DNA of 64,000 nt from NCBI RefSeq assembly GCF_023541015.1, contig NZ_JALNPR010000003.1, forward strand, positions 349,534 to 413,533, written 5' to 3'. The position numbers and the translations under genes were made by a program. Shown here piece by piece: positions 16,452 through 24,878 of the stretch; position 1 is the first letter of the stretch; each line of letters starts with the position of its first letter. The DNA is from Marivivens donghaensis (GTDB lineage: Bacteria; Pseudomonadota; Alphaproteobacteria; Rhodobacterales; Rhodobacteraceae). The notes below the pieces were generated by a model. It made no database searches. It had not been told where the DNA came from and saw only the letters and a program-made list of their open reading frames with translations.

Positions 16452-17300
16452 TTAGTGTTTTCGTTGCGATGGATGCCAGAAGGTCACCCATTGCTCGATC
16501 TTGGCGACCAGCCCGTAGAACAGGCTGCCCGCAATTGCCGCGACAACGATCTCTGCCCAGACCATATCAAGGGCCAACTGACCGACCGATGTCGAAATTC
16601 TAAACCCCATCCCCAAAACAGGTGAGCCGAAAAATTCGGCTACAATCGCGCCGATTAGCGCCAGCGATGTCGCAATTTTGAGCCCGTTGAAAACAAAAGG
16701 CATGGCGGCGGGGATGCGGAGTTTCAAAAGCGTTTGCGCGTAGGACGCGCCGTACGTGCGCATCAGGTCGCGCTGCATGGTAGAGGTATCGCGCAGACCC
16801 GCGACCGTGTTCACCAGCATAGGAAAGAACACCATAACAACGACGACCGCGGCCTTGGACTGCCAATCAAAGCCGAACCACATCACGAGGATCGGCGCGG
16901 TGCCCACAATCGGCAAGGCCGCGACAAAGTTCCCGACGGGCAAGAGGCCACGGCGCAGAAAATCGTAGCGATCCACGATAATCGCCACGAGGAAGGCCGC
17001 GCCACAGCCGATCACATAGCCGCTGAACGCACCTTTGACGAAAGTTTGGAAAAAGTCTGCCCAGAGGATCGCGAGGTTTGCGCCAAAGGCGGATGCGATG
17101 GCGGTGGGCGCTGGCAGGATCACGGCAGAGATGTTCAGGCCCGTGACCAAAAGCTCCCAGATGATCAACACGGTTGCGCCGAAAATCAGTGGCACACCAA
17201 TTTGCGCGGCAGAGGTTTTGGCGGCGCGACCGTTGGCAATCACAGCGTTCAGGCCCCAGCCCATAGCCCAGATCAGAGCGGCAAAGAGGACGTAGATCAT
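16452..17300 (-). CDS. ABC transporter permease (BPD family), second of a pair
   Basis: A 282-residue inner-membrane protein with about six membrane segments and the EAA-type loop EDLMRTYGASYAQTLLKLRIPAAMPF-like region around residue 185-205. It pairs with the permease gene just upstream; the start ATG overlaps that gene's stop by four bases. Family members form the channel for nitrate/taurine/pyrimidine-type importers. Confidence 0.9.
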   Translation of the reverse strand: MIYVLFAALIWAMGWGLNAVIANGRAAKTSAAQIGVPLIFGATVLIIWELLVTGLNISAVILPAPTAIASAFGANLAILWADFFQTFVKGAFSGYVIGCGAAFLVAIIVDRYDFLRRGLLPVGNFVAALPIVGTAPILVMWFGFDWQSKAAVVVVMVFFPMLVNTVAGLRDTSTMQRDLMRTYGASYAQTLLKLRIPAAMPFVFNGLKIATSLALIGAIVAEFFGSPVLGMGFRISTSVGQLALDMVWAEIVVAAIAGSLFYGLVAKIEQWVTFWHPSQRKH

Positions 17301-18244
17301 GCCTGCACTCCCATCCGTTTGAGGGTGCGGGCCTCAACCCAGCCGATCAACGCGACCAAGAGTGCTGCCATGCCAGCGGCAAAGAACAGTGCCGCCCAGA
17401 TTTGTTCGGTCTGGCCGTAATACGACCCGCCCAGCATGCGCGCACCAAGCCCGCCGCGCTGCACAGGCAGTTCGCCAACGATAGCCCCGACGAGCGATGC
17501 CGCGATGCCGACCTTGAGCGAGGTAAAAAGATAAGGCACCGAGGACGGCAGGCGGAGTTTCCAGAAGGTAGCACCTTGGCCCGCGTTATAGGTGTGGAGG
17601 AGGTCCAACTGCATCGCATCGGGGCTACGCAGACCTTTGACCATGCCGACAACGACAGGGAAGAAGGACAGATAGGCGCTGATCACGGCCTTGGGGATCA
17701 GGCCTTGGATGCCAAAGGAATAAAGCACCACGATAATCATCGGCGCCAGTGCCACAATCGGGATCGTCTGGCTGACAATCGCCCAAGGCATGACCGACAT
17801 ATCCATGGTTTTGCTGTGCACGATGCCAACCGCGAGCAGCACGCCGAGGCCCGCACCGATGGCAAAACCAACGACGGTGGCCGAGAGTGTGACCCAGCCG
17901 TGATAAATCAGCGACTTATTCGACAGGCTGCCAGAGTTCACGATGCCACGGCGACCATAGACCTCTTCGGTCCATGTGCTGTCCCAAAGCTCTGCCACGA
18001 TCTGATGTGGCGCGGGCAGACGGGCGCGTTCGACTGACCAGCTCCCAGCTAGGGTCTCGGTGTTTTGCAGCATGAGGGAAAACCGTCCGACCTCTGCGCG
18101 GGCGCGGGCGTTGTCGGGGGTCACTACGGCCCCTGCCCGTTCGGCAGCGGTGAGCGTTTCCTGCACGTTCATCGGGATACAGGCGACATACCAGAGCGCC
18201 ATGATCGCGAGGACGACAGTCAGGATGGGGCCAACCTTAGTCAT
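17297..18244 (-). CDS. ABC transporter permease (BPD family), first of a pair
   Basis: A 315-residue membrane protein: one N-terminal membrane helix, a periplasmic stretch of about 80 residues, then five to six helices with an EAA-like loop (DLLHTYNAGQGATFWKLRLPSSVPYL, about residue 205-230). The extra periplasmic segment makes it longer than its partner. The start ATG at 18244 overlaps the ATPase stop (ATGACTAA); a GTG at 18259 is a weaker alternative. Confidence 0.9.
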   Translation of the reverse strand: MTKVGPILTVVLAIMALWYVACIPMNVQETLTAAERAGAVVTPDNARARAEVGRFSLMLQNTETLAGSWSVERARLPAPHQIVAELWDSTWTEEVYGRRGIVNSGSLSNKSLIYHGWVTLSATVVGFAIGAGLGVLLAVGIVHSKTMDMSVMPWAIVSQTIPIVALAPMIIVVLYSFGIQGLIPKAVISAYLSFFPVVVGMVKGLRSPDAMQLDLLHTYNAGQGATFWKLRLPSSVPYLFTSLKVGIAASLVGAIVGELPVQRGGLGARMLGGSYYGQTEQIWAALFFAAGMAALLVALIGWVEARTLKRMGVQA

Positions 18245-19010
18245 CAATATGCCCCGCACGCAGGCCTTCGCGGACGCGGTGGGCGATTTCGATGAACTCT
18301 GCGCTGTCCCGAATATCCAAGGGACGTTCGCGCGGCAGGGTGCTTTCGATCACATCGGTGATCCGACCCGGACGGGGCGACATCACGACGATCTTGGTCG
18401 AGAGATAGACAGCCTCTGGGATGGAGTGGGTCACGAAGCCGATGGTTTTCTCCGTGCGCGCCCAGAGTTTCAAAAGCTCTTCGTTCAGTTTGTCGCGGAC
18501 GATTTCGTCGAGTGCGCCAAAGGGTTCGTCCATCAGCAAAATGTCGGCATCAAAAGCCAGAGCACGGGCAATCGACGCCCGCTGTTGCATCCCGCCAGAA
18601 AGCTGCCACGGGAATTTCTTTTCGAACCCTGTGAGGTCCACAAGATCGAGCGTCTTTTTCACCCGCTCGGATTGCTCCTCTTTGGAAAAGCCCATGATCT
18701 CTAGCGGCAGACGGATGTTGCCGCCGATTGTGCGCCACGGATACAGACCTGCCGCCTGAAACACGTAGCCATAGGCCCGCGCCTTGCGAGCCTCGTCGGG
18801 GGTCATGCCGTTGACCGAAAGCGTGCCGCCCGTGGGATGTTCCAGCCCCGCGATGCAGCGCAGGAACGTCGTTTTACCGCAGCCAGAAGGCCCGATGAAT
18901 GAAACGAAATCGCCTTTCTCAATGGTGAGGTTGACGTCGCGAAGGGCATGAACGGGCCCGTCGTTGGTCTGAAAGGTAAGGTTGAGGCCTTGGGCTTCGA
19001 TGACACTCAT
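18237..19010 (-). CDS. ABC transporter ATP-binding protein
   Basis: A 257-residue nucleotide-binding subunit of the nitrate/sulfonate/taurine type. Walker A is GPSGCGKTT (about residue 40), the signature is LSGGMQQRASIARAL, Walker B is ILLMDEPFGALD, and the switch His is in FVTHSIPEA. It energises the permease pair encoded downstream. It starts 22 bp after the dihydropyrimidinase stop, so the importer belongs to the catabolic operon. Confidence 0.95.
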   Translation of the reverse strand: MSVIEAQGLNLTFQTNDGPVHALRDVNLTIEKGDFVSFIGPSGCGKTTFLRCIAGLEHPTGGTLSVNGMTPDEARKARAYGYVFQAAGLYPWRTIGGNIRLPLEIMGFSKEEQSERVKKTLDLVDLTGFEKKFPWQLSGGMQQRASIARALAFDADILLMDEPFGALDEIVRDKLNEELLKLWARTEKTIGFVTHSIPEAVYLSTKIVVMSPRPGRITDVIESTLPRERPLDIRDSAEFIEIAHRVREGLRAGHIDD

Positions 19011-19031
19011 CAGGTCTTCTTCTTTCTTCTC

Positions 19032-20486
19032 TTAAACGCCCGTTGCCGGGATGCCGCTGCGTTCGACAGGACGCGGTGCGGTCAGTTCTTTCCACGTGGA
19101 CAGGGCCTTGTTCACGGCGGTGTTTGGACCGCGTTTCACGAACTCGCCATGACCCTCTTGGGTGCGGATTTCACCATCATGGATGGCCACATGCCCGCGG
19201 GTCAAAGTGAAACGTGGGAGACCCTTAACCGTCTGTCCTTCGAACACGTTATAATCGATTGCCGACTGTTGCGAAGAGGCCGAGATGGTCTTTTCTTTCT
19301 CTGGATCCCAGACAACGAGGTCCGCATCGGCACCCACGAGAACCGCGCCTTTTTTCGGGTAGCAGTTCAGAATTTTCGCGATGTTGGTTGAGGTTACAGC
19401 GACAAATTCATTTGGCGTCAGGCGACCTGTATTGACACCGTGGGTCCAGAGCATCGGCATACGATCTTCGAGCCCCCCTGTGCCGTTCGGGATCTTGGTA
19501 AAGTCACCGACGCCATAGCGTTTCTGATCCGTGGTAAAGGCGCAGTGGTCCGTTGCCACGACCGAAAGCGACCCAGATTGCAGGCCTGCCCAGAGGCTGT
19601 CCTGATGTTTCTTATTGCGGAACGGCGGGGACATGACGCGGCGTGCGGCGTGGTCCCAATCGGGGTTAAAGTATTCGCTTTCGTCCAAGGTCAGGTGCTG
19701 GATCAGCGGTTCACCCCAGACCCGTTTGCCGTTCATGCGTGCACGGCGGATGGCCTCGTGGGCTTCTTCGCAGGAGGTGTGCACGACATAAAGAGGCACG
19801 CACGCCATATCGGCGATCATGATCGCGCGGTTGGTGGCTTCGCCTTCGACCTGAGACGGGCGGGAATAGGCGTGGGCCTCGGGGCCTGTGTTGCCTTCAC
19901 GCAAAAGCTTGGCCGAGAGTTCGGCGACAACGTCCCCGTTTTCAGCGTGCACCATCGCGATGCCGCCCAGTTCGGCGAGACGCTGGAACGAGGCATACAT
20001 TTCATCATCGTTCACCATCAACGCGCCCTTATAGGCCATGAAGTGTTTGAACGTGTTGATGCCGCGATCACGGATCACGGATTCCATTTCGTTAAAGACC
20101 TGTTCGCCCCACCATGTGACCGCCATGTGGAACGAATAGTCACAGTTCGCGCGGGTCGATTTGTTGTCCCACATTTGCAGGGCATCATGGAGACCCTGCC
20201 CCGGTGATGGCAGCGCAAAGTCGACGACCATCGTCGTGCCGCCCGCTAGCGCCGCACGCGTGCCGCTTTCGAAATCGTCCGAGGAATAGGTGCCCATGAA
20301 CGGCATTTCGAGGTGGGTATGGGGGTCGATGCCACCCGGCATGACGTAGCACCCCGTAGCATCCAGTTCCTTATCGCCCTTGAGCCCTTGCCCGATTGCG
20401 GTGATGACGCCGCCCTCGATCTGGACGTCGGCCTTGTAGGTGAGGTCGGCGGTGACGATGGTGCCGTTTTTGATGACTGTGGTCAT
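19032..20486 (-). CDS. Dihydropyrimidinase (D-hydantoinase)
   Basis: A 484-residue cyclic amidohydrolase. The metal-binding motif is GGIDPHTHLEMPF (about residue 55), the carbamylated Lys lies in FKHFMAYKGAL (about 150), and further His ligands are in MVHAENG and YVVHTS. It opens dihydrouracil or dihydrothymine to N-carbamoyl-beta-amino acid, the second step of the reductive pathway, in the cytoplasm. It lies between the carbamoyl amidohydrolase gene (15 bp upstream) and the importer genes. Confidence 0.95.
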   Translation of the reverse strand: MTTVIKNGTIVTADLTYKADVQIEGGVITAIGQGLKGDKELDATGCYVMPGGIDPHTHLEMPFMGTYSSDDFESGTRAALAGGTTMVVDFALPSPGQGLHDALQMWDNKSTRANCDYSFHMAVTWWGEQVFNEMESVIRDRGINTFKHFMAYKGALMVNDDEMYASFQRLAELGGIAMVHAENGDVVAELSAKLLREGNTGPEAHAYSRPSQVEGEATNRAIMIADMACVPLYVVHTSCEEAHEAIRRARMNGKRVWGEPLIQHLTLDESEYFNPDWDHAARRVMSPPFRNKKHQDSLWAGLQSGSLSVVATDHCAFTTDQKRYGVGDFTKIPNGTGGLEDRMPMLWTHGVNTGRLTPNEFVAVTSTNIAKILNCYPKKGAVLVGADADLVVWDPEKEKTISASSQQSAIDYNVFEGQTVKGLPRFTLTRGHVAIHDGEIRTQEGHGEFVKRGPNTAVNKALSTWKELTAPRPVERSGIPATGV

Positions 20487-20501
20487 GGTCTGATCTCCCT
20501 C

Positions 20502-21752
20502 TTATTCGACGATGACCGCGCTTTCGAGCACGGCATGGAGGAGGACATCTGTGCCCGCCTTGGCCCACTCTGGGCTGATCTCTTCGGCCTCGTTGTGCGA
20601 CAGGCCATCGACGCAAGGACACATGACCATGGTCGCAGGGGCCACACGCGCGGCCCAGCAGGCGTCATGCCCAGCGCCAGAGATGATGTTCATGTGGCTG
20701 TAGCCCAACCGCTCTGCCGCGTTGCGGACATTGGTGACGAGGTCGGGGGCAAAAGTGACGGGATCGAAATGGCCGACGGCCTCAACGGAACAGCCAACAC
20801 CCAGTTCGGCAGCGATTTCAGCGCCGCGTGTTTCAATCTCTGCCCGCATCGCGTCGAGTTTGGCCTGATCGGGCGTGCGGATATCGACGGTAAAGACCAC
20901 CTTACCCGGCAGCACGTTTCGCGAGTTCGGAGAGAACCGCATCTGCCCCACACCGCCCACGGCGTTGGGCTGGTTTTTCATCGCGACCTCTTGGACCATT
21001 TCCAGAATGCGCGACATGGCGAGGCCCGCGTTCACACGCAGCGGCATCGGGGTAGAGCCCGTGTGCGCCTCTTTGCCCGTGAGGGTGAATTCGAGCCACC
21101 ATAGCCCCTGACAATGGGTGACGACACCGATGTCTTTGCCCTCTGCCTCTAGGATCGGGCCTTGTTCGATGTGCAATTCGTAATAGGCGTGCATCTTACG
21201 AGCGCCGACCTCTTCGTCGCCCTTCCAGCCGATCCGCGCGAGTTCATCGCCAAAGGATTTGCCGTCGAGGTCAGTCCGCGCATAGGCGTAGTCCTGCGTG
21301 TGCATCCCCGCGAAAACGCCAGAGGCGAGCATGGCGGGAGCGAAACGGGCGCCCTCTTCATTGGTCCAGTTCACCACGACAATCGGGTGTTTGGTTTTGA
21401 TGCCAAGGTCATTCATCGTCCGAACGGCCTCTAGCGCGCCGAGCACGCCCAGAACGCCATCGTATTTCCCGCCCGTGGGCTGCGTGTCGAGGTGAGAACC
21501 CACATAGATCGGCAATGCGTCAGGGTCGGTGCCTTCGCGGGTCATGAACATATTGCCCATGGTATCGACGCCCATCGTCATTCCCGCCGCATCGCACCAC
21601 GATTTGAACAGCGCGCGGCCTTCGGCGTCTTCGTCGGTCAAGGTCTGACGATTACATCCGCCGGCAATCCCTGGACCGATCTTGGCCATCTCCATCAAGC
21701 TGTCCCAAAGTCGATCCCCATTTACGGTCAGATTGCCGGTAAGTGCAGCCAT
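20502..21752 (-). CDS. N-carbamoyl-beta-alanine amidohydrolase-type Zn enzyme (hydantoinase/carbamoylase family)
   Basis: A 416-residue M20-fold amidohydrolase. Metal ligands are seen in YVGSHLDTQPTGGKYDGVLG (about residue 85-105), the TNEEGARFAPAM segment (about 125) and the C-terminal SGAGHDACWAARV region; LHIEQGP contributes a further His/Glu. It releases ammonium and CO2 from N-carbamoyl-beta-alanine, the third step of pyrimidine degradation. The ATG at 21752 has CAGGAGA upstream; the longer frame to 21827 would run through a hairpin and the operator-like site. Allantoate or L-carbamoyl amino acids are alternative substrates for this fold. Confidence 0.9.
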   Translation of the reverse strand: MAALTGNLTVNGDRLWDSLMEMAKIGPGIAGGCNRQTLTDEDAEGRALFKSWCDAAGMTMGVDTMGNMFMTREGTDPDALPIYVGSHLDTQPTGGKYDGVLGVLGALEAVRTMNDLGIKTKHPIVVVNWTNEEGARFAPAMLASGVFAGMHTQDYAYARTDLDGKSFGDELARIGWKGDEEVGARKMHAYYELHIEQGPILEAEGKDIGVVTHCQGLWWLEFTLTGKEAHTGSTPMPLRVNAGLAMSRILEMVQEVAMKNQPNAVGGVGQMRFSPNSRNVLPGKVVFTVDIRTPDQAKLDAMRAEIETRGAEIAAELGVGCSVEAVGHFDPVTFAPDLVTNVRNAAERLGYSHMNIISGAGHDACWAARVAPATMVMCPCVDGLSHNEAEEISPEWAKAGTDVLLHAVLESAVIVE

Positions 21753-21779
21753 TCCTGTCTCCTGATGTCCGAGTCTCTT

Positions 21780-21795
21780 TTGACCAAGCGGTAAA
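21780..21795. promoter_or_regulatory. RutR-like operator candidate before the carbamoyl amidohydrolase gene
   Basis: TTGACCA-AG-CGGTAAA matches the known RutR pattern TTGACCAnnTGGTCAA with a perfect left arm and 5 of 7 in the right arm. A perfect 12-base palindrome TTTTGATCAAAA (21818-21829) lies just beyond. A second copy is upstream of preT (24599-24616). No TetR-type regulator is in the window. Confidence 0.45.
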
Positions 21796-21817
21796 AGCAT
21801 CCTCATGCTGACCGCTT
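21786..21817. other. Leader hairpin of the amidohydrolase-dihydropyrimidinase-ABC segment
   Basis: AAGCGGT pairs with ACCGCTT and inside it AGCAT pairs with ATGCT around CCTC, forming a two-part stem. It overlaps the RutR-like site and lies 34 bp before the start codon on the transcribed strand. Followed by a T-run only in the plus direction, so it is a leader structure and not a terminator for the leftward operon. Confidence 0.5.
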
Positions 21818-21868
21818 TTTTGATCAAAACAAAGTGCTAAAATTTCGAGCGTAAGCCCAATTCTGAAC

Positions 21869-21922
21869 CGTTGCGCGGCAGGTTTCTGGCAGCTTGCCCA
21901 AGAAACAGGCAGCCGCGCAACG
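21869..21922. other. Long stem-loop just after preA
   Basis: CGTTGCGCGGC pairs perfectly with GCCGCGCAACG (11 bp); inside, GTTTCT pairs with AGAAAC and GGC with GCC near the tip. It begins nine bases after the preA stop. In the leftward direction no T-run follows, so it may protect the preT-preA mRNA end or act as a processing site, not as a simple terminator. Confidence 0.6.
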
Positions 21923-21930
21923 ATTTTTCC

Positions 21931-23232
21931 TTACTCCGCGGCCTGCGCCGAGGGGTTGTTCGGGTGGGTCGTCCAGTTGGCATAGTCACCGCGTTTGCGG
22001 CCTGTGCGTTCGTCCAGCTCGCCCTTGGGCAATTCGACCATGGTGATGCAGTCCTCAACGGGGCAGACATCTACGCAGAGGTTACAGGCGACGCATTCGC
22101 TGTCGTCCACTTCGAACACGCGGCCCTCTTTCATCAGGATCGCTTGGTGGCTGGTATCTTCGCAGGCGATGTAGCAGCGACCGCATTTGATGCAGGCATC
22201 TGGGTCGATCTTAGCCTTTGTGACGTAGTTCAGATCCAGGTACTGCCAATCGGTGACGTTCGGCGTGGCCATGCCGATAAAGTCGGCGGTCGAGGTATAG
22301 CCTTTGTCGTCCATCCATTCCGACAGGCCGCTGATCATCTCTTGAACAACCTTAAAGCCATAGGTCATCGCGGCGGTGCAGACCTGCACGTTGCCCGCGC
22401 CAAGCGCCATGAACTCTGCCGCGTCGCGCCATGTGGTCACGCCACCGATGCCCGAAATGGGCAGGCCAGCGGTCTGCGGGTCACGGGCGATTTCGGCCAC
22501 CATGTTCATCGCGATCGGTTTCACCGCTGGGCCGCAATAGCCGCCGTGCGTGCCCTTGCCGCCGATGGTCGGCTGCGGGGCCATCAGGTCAAGGTCAACA
22601 GAGGTGATCGAGTTGATCGTGTTGATCAAAGACACCGCATCTGCACCGCCTGCCTTTGCGGCGCGGGCGGGGTTGCGGATGTCGGTGATGTTCGGCGTCA
22701 GCTTAACGATCACCGGTTTGGAGTAGTATTTCTTGCACCATTCCGTGACCATCTGGATGTATTCCGGCACCTGCCCCACGGCAGCGCCCATGCCACGTTC
22801 GGCCATGCCGTGCGGACAGCCAAAGTTCAGTTCAATCCCGTCGGCGCCTGTTTCCTCGACCATCGGGAGGATCGCTTTCCACGACTCCTCATCACAAGGC
22901 ACCATCAGCGACACGATCAACGCGCGGTCTGGGTAGTCCTTTTTCACGCGGGTGATTTCTTCGAGGTTAGTTTGCAGCGGGCGGTCGGTGATCAGTTCGA
23001 TGTTGTTCAACCCGAGGAGCCTGCGATCCGCACCCCAGATCGCGCCATAGCGCGGGCCAGAGACGTTCACGACGGGCGGGCCTTCGGAGCCGAGCGTTTT
23101 CCACACGACACCGCCCCAACCCGCCTCATAGGCGCGGCGAACGTTGTATTCCTTATCGGTCGGCGGCGCAGAGGCGAGCCAGAACGGGTTCGGGGAGGTA
23201 ATACCTAAGAAGTTTGTCGTCAGATCGGCCAT
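21931..23232 (-). CDS. preA: NAD-dependent dihydropyrimidine dehydrogenase subunit PreA
   Basis: A 433-residue protein: an FMN-binding TIM barrel (about 1-310; GWGGVVWKTLG, the NFGCPHGMAERGMG active-site region, and GIGGVTTWRDAAEFMALGA phosphate site) followed by a ferredoxin-like tail with two CxxCxxCxxxC sets (CIKCGRCYIAC and CVACNLCVDVC, about 335-395) for two 4Fe-4S clusters. With PreT it reduces uracil and thymine to the 5,6-dihydro forms. It starts two bases past the preT stop. The active-site Cys in the NFGCPHG segment matches dihydropyrimidine dehydrogenases, not dihydroorotate dehydrogenases. Confidence 0.95.
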   Translation of the reverse strand: MADLTTNFLGITSPNPFWLASAPPTDKEYNVRRAYEAGWGGVVWKTLGSEGPPVVNVSGPRYGAIWGADRRLLGLNNIELITDRPLQTNLEEITRVKKDYPDRALIVSLMVPCDEESWKAILPMVEETGADGIELNFGCPHGMAERGMGAAVGQVPEYIQMVTEWCKKYYSKPVIVKLTPNITDIRNPARAAKAGGADAVSLINTINSITSVDLDLMAPQPTIGGKGTHGGYCGPAVKPIAMNMVAEIARDPQTAGLPISGIGGVTTWRDAAEFMALGAGNVQVCTAAMTYGFKVVQEMISGLSEWMDDKGYTSTADFIGMATPNVTDWQYLDLNYVTKAKIDPDACIKCGRCYIACEDTSHQAILMKEGRVFEVDDSECVACNLCVDVCPVEDCITMVELPKGELDERTGRKRGDYANWTTHPNNPSAQAAE

Positions 23233-23233
23233 G

Positions 23234-24547
23234 TTACGCTCCCATCACTGCAGCGTGGATATCTTCGGCGGCGTCGCGTCCTTCGGCGACGGCCGTTACG
23301 GTGAGGTCTTCGCCACCCGTGGCACAGTCGCCACCCGCCCAAACCCCTGCGAGGCTCGTACGGCCTGTGGCATCAACGGCGATCTTACCGCCCTCAAGTT
23401 TGAGGCCAGCATCCGTGGTGAGGGTCTGACCGATGGCTTTGAACACTTGATCGGCGGGCAAGGTCACGGTTTCGCCCGAGCCAGAGAGTTTGCCATCCTT
23501 TGTCGCGGTGTATTCCAGCGTGATCGCCCCATCGGCAATCGCGGTCGGCATGACGTTGAACATCAGGCGCACACCTTTGGCGGCGGCGAGGTCTTGTTCA
23601 AATGGGCTTGCCGCCATTTCAGCGCGGCTGCGGCGGTAGGCGATTGTCACCGTATCCGCGCCCAGCAGTTTCGACTGAACAGCAGCATCGACGGCGGTCA
23701 TGCCGCCGCCGATCACCACCACATTCCGACCCACGGGGAGTGTCGTCAGGTCGGTGGATTGACGAAGGTCTTCGATGAAATCAACGGCGGCGGTCGCGTG
23801 GTCTTCGCCTTCGATGCGCAGAGCGTTTACGCCACCCAAGCCAACGGCGAGGAACACCGCATCATGGTCGGCTTTCAGCCCATCAAGGGTGAGATCACGC
23901 CCAAGCATCTTGCCCGTCTCAACGGTGATGCCGCCGATTTCCAAGAGCCAAGCGACCTCGCGCGCGGCAAAGTCGTTGGTCGATTTATAGGAGGCGATCC
24001 CGTATTCGTTCAGACCGCCTGCCTTTGCGCGACCGTCATAGAGGGTGACATCGTGGCCTTTCATGGCAAGTCGGTGCGCACAGGACAGACCCGCAGGCCC
24101 TGCCCCTACAACAGCAATGGATTTGCCCGTGGGGGCGGCGCGGGTGAACGGATGCACCCCCTTGGCCATCAGCGTGTCAGTCGCATAGCGCTGAAGCTGA
24201 CCGATGATGACGGGCTTACCTTCGGCCTCTTCGCGCACGCAGGCCTCTTCGCAGAGCGTCTCTGTCGGGCAGACACGGGCGCACATACCGCCAAGGATAT
24301 TCTGCGACAGGATCGTTTTCGCAGCCGCCTCGGGCGTGCCCGTTTGGATCTGACGAATAAACAGCGGAATATCGATCGACGTCGGACAGGCCGTCATACA
24401 CGGCGCATCGTGACAGAAATAACAGCGGTCGGCAGCAACGCGGGCCTCATGCGCATCGAGCGGCGCATGGAGATCTTCAAAGTTCCGCGAAAGCGCGTCG
24501 GCTGACAAACGGCCGGATTGGATACCGGGGGTCATCGGCGTGGTCAT
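23234..24547 (-). CDS. preT: NAD-dependent dihydropyrimidine dehydrogenase subunit PreT
   Basis: A 437-residue flavoprotein of the glutamate-synthase-small-subunit type. The N-terminal cluster domain has CYFCHDAPCMTACP and CARVCPTETLCEEAC (about 40-110); the FAD site is VVGAGPAGLSCAHRL (about 150) and the NAD(P) site VVIGGGMTAVDAAV (about 285). It passes electrons from NADH to PreA. First gene of the leftward pyrimidine operon; the RutR-like palindrome at 24599-24616 is about 50-70 bp before its start. Confidence 0.95.
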   Translation of the reverse strand: MTTPMTPGIQSGRLSADALSRNFEDLHAPLDAHEARVAADRCYFCHDAPCMTACPTSIDIPLFIRQIQTGTPEAAAKTILSQNILGGMCARVCPTETLCEEACVREEAEGKPVIIGQLQRYATDTLMAKGVHPFTRAAPTGKSIAVVGAGPAGLSCAHRLAMKGHDVTLYDGRAKAGGLNEYGIASYKSTNDFAAREVAWLLEIGGITVETGKMLGRDLTLDGLKADHDAVFLAVGLGGVNALRIEGEDHATAAVDFIEDLRQSTDLTTLPVGRNVVVIGGGMTAVDAAVQSKLLGADTVTIAYRRSRAEMAASPFEQDLAAAKGVRLMFNVMPTAIADGAITLEYTATKDGKLSGSGETVTLPADQVFKAIGQTLTTDAGLKLEGGKIAVDATGRTSLAGVWAGGDCATGGEDLTVTAVAEGRDAAEDIHAAVMGA

Positions 24548-24598
24548 TTGTGGTCCCTGTTGTCATTGGTTTTGCCGAAAGACTGCCAAGGTTTTATT

Positions 24599-24616
24599 TT
24601 TTATCAATTGGTAAAA
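24599..24616. promoter_or_regulatory. RutR-like operator candidate before preT
   Basis: TTTTATCAATTGGTAAAA is an 18-base near-perfect palindrome (one mismatched pair). Aligned to the RutR pattern TTGACCAnnTGGTCAA it matches 5 of 7 bases in the left arm and 6 of 7 in the right. Together with the site at 21780-21795 it suggests a pyrimidine-responsive repressor. Confidence 0.5.
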
Positions 24617-24754
24617 TAATCCGACAAAAACGCATGGGATTTCAGGGGCGCGGTGCCTTCGCGCAATGCAGAAAAGCCGTGATCGTCCGCAGGGAAACTA
24701 CGGAAACCGTTCCAAAACAGTGGATTGCAGGATGACCTTAGGGAAACGGCCAGA

Positions 24755-24801
24755 CGAAAAAACCGCCGATTTCCTGCAATGCAGCACGAAATCGACGGTT
24801 T
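24755..24801 (-). terminator. Rho-independent terminator of ispG
   Basis: On the minus strand AAACCG-T-CGATTTC pairs with GAAATCG-G-CGGTTT (one internal mismatch), with an inner CTGCA/TGCAG stem, followed by a T-run. It lies about 80 bp beyond the ispG stop. Confidence 0.85.
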
Positions 24802-24878
24802 AAATTTTTTGCATGCTTGGTCAAAAACAGAGGCGTTTGCTCAGTTTTTACGCGGACCGCAAAGCGGTGACGCGTTGA

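Larger units (their letters stand above)
24548..24878. other. Intergenic region between preT and ispG (331 bp)
   Basis: No coding frame is convincing here. It holds the presumed preT promoter with the operator-like palindrome at 24599-24616, a stretch with scattered GCAATGCAG-type repeats, the ispG terminator at 24755-24801, and an isolated half-site TGGTCAA at 24818-24824 that lies in the ispG 3' region and is probably fortuitous. Confidence 0.7.

Noticed and set aside
24818..24824. TGGTCAA half-site as a third RutR operator
   Set aside because: It lies between the ispG stop and the ispG terminator, its other arm matches only 3 of 7, and it is more than 250 bp from preT.
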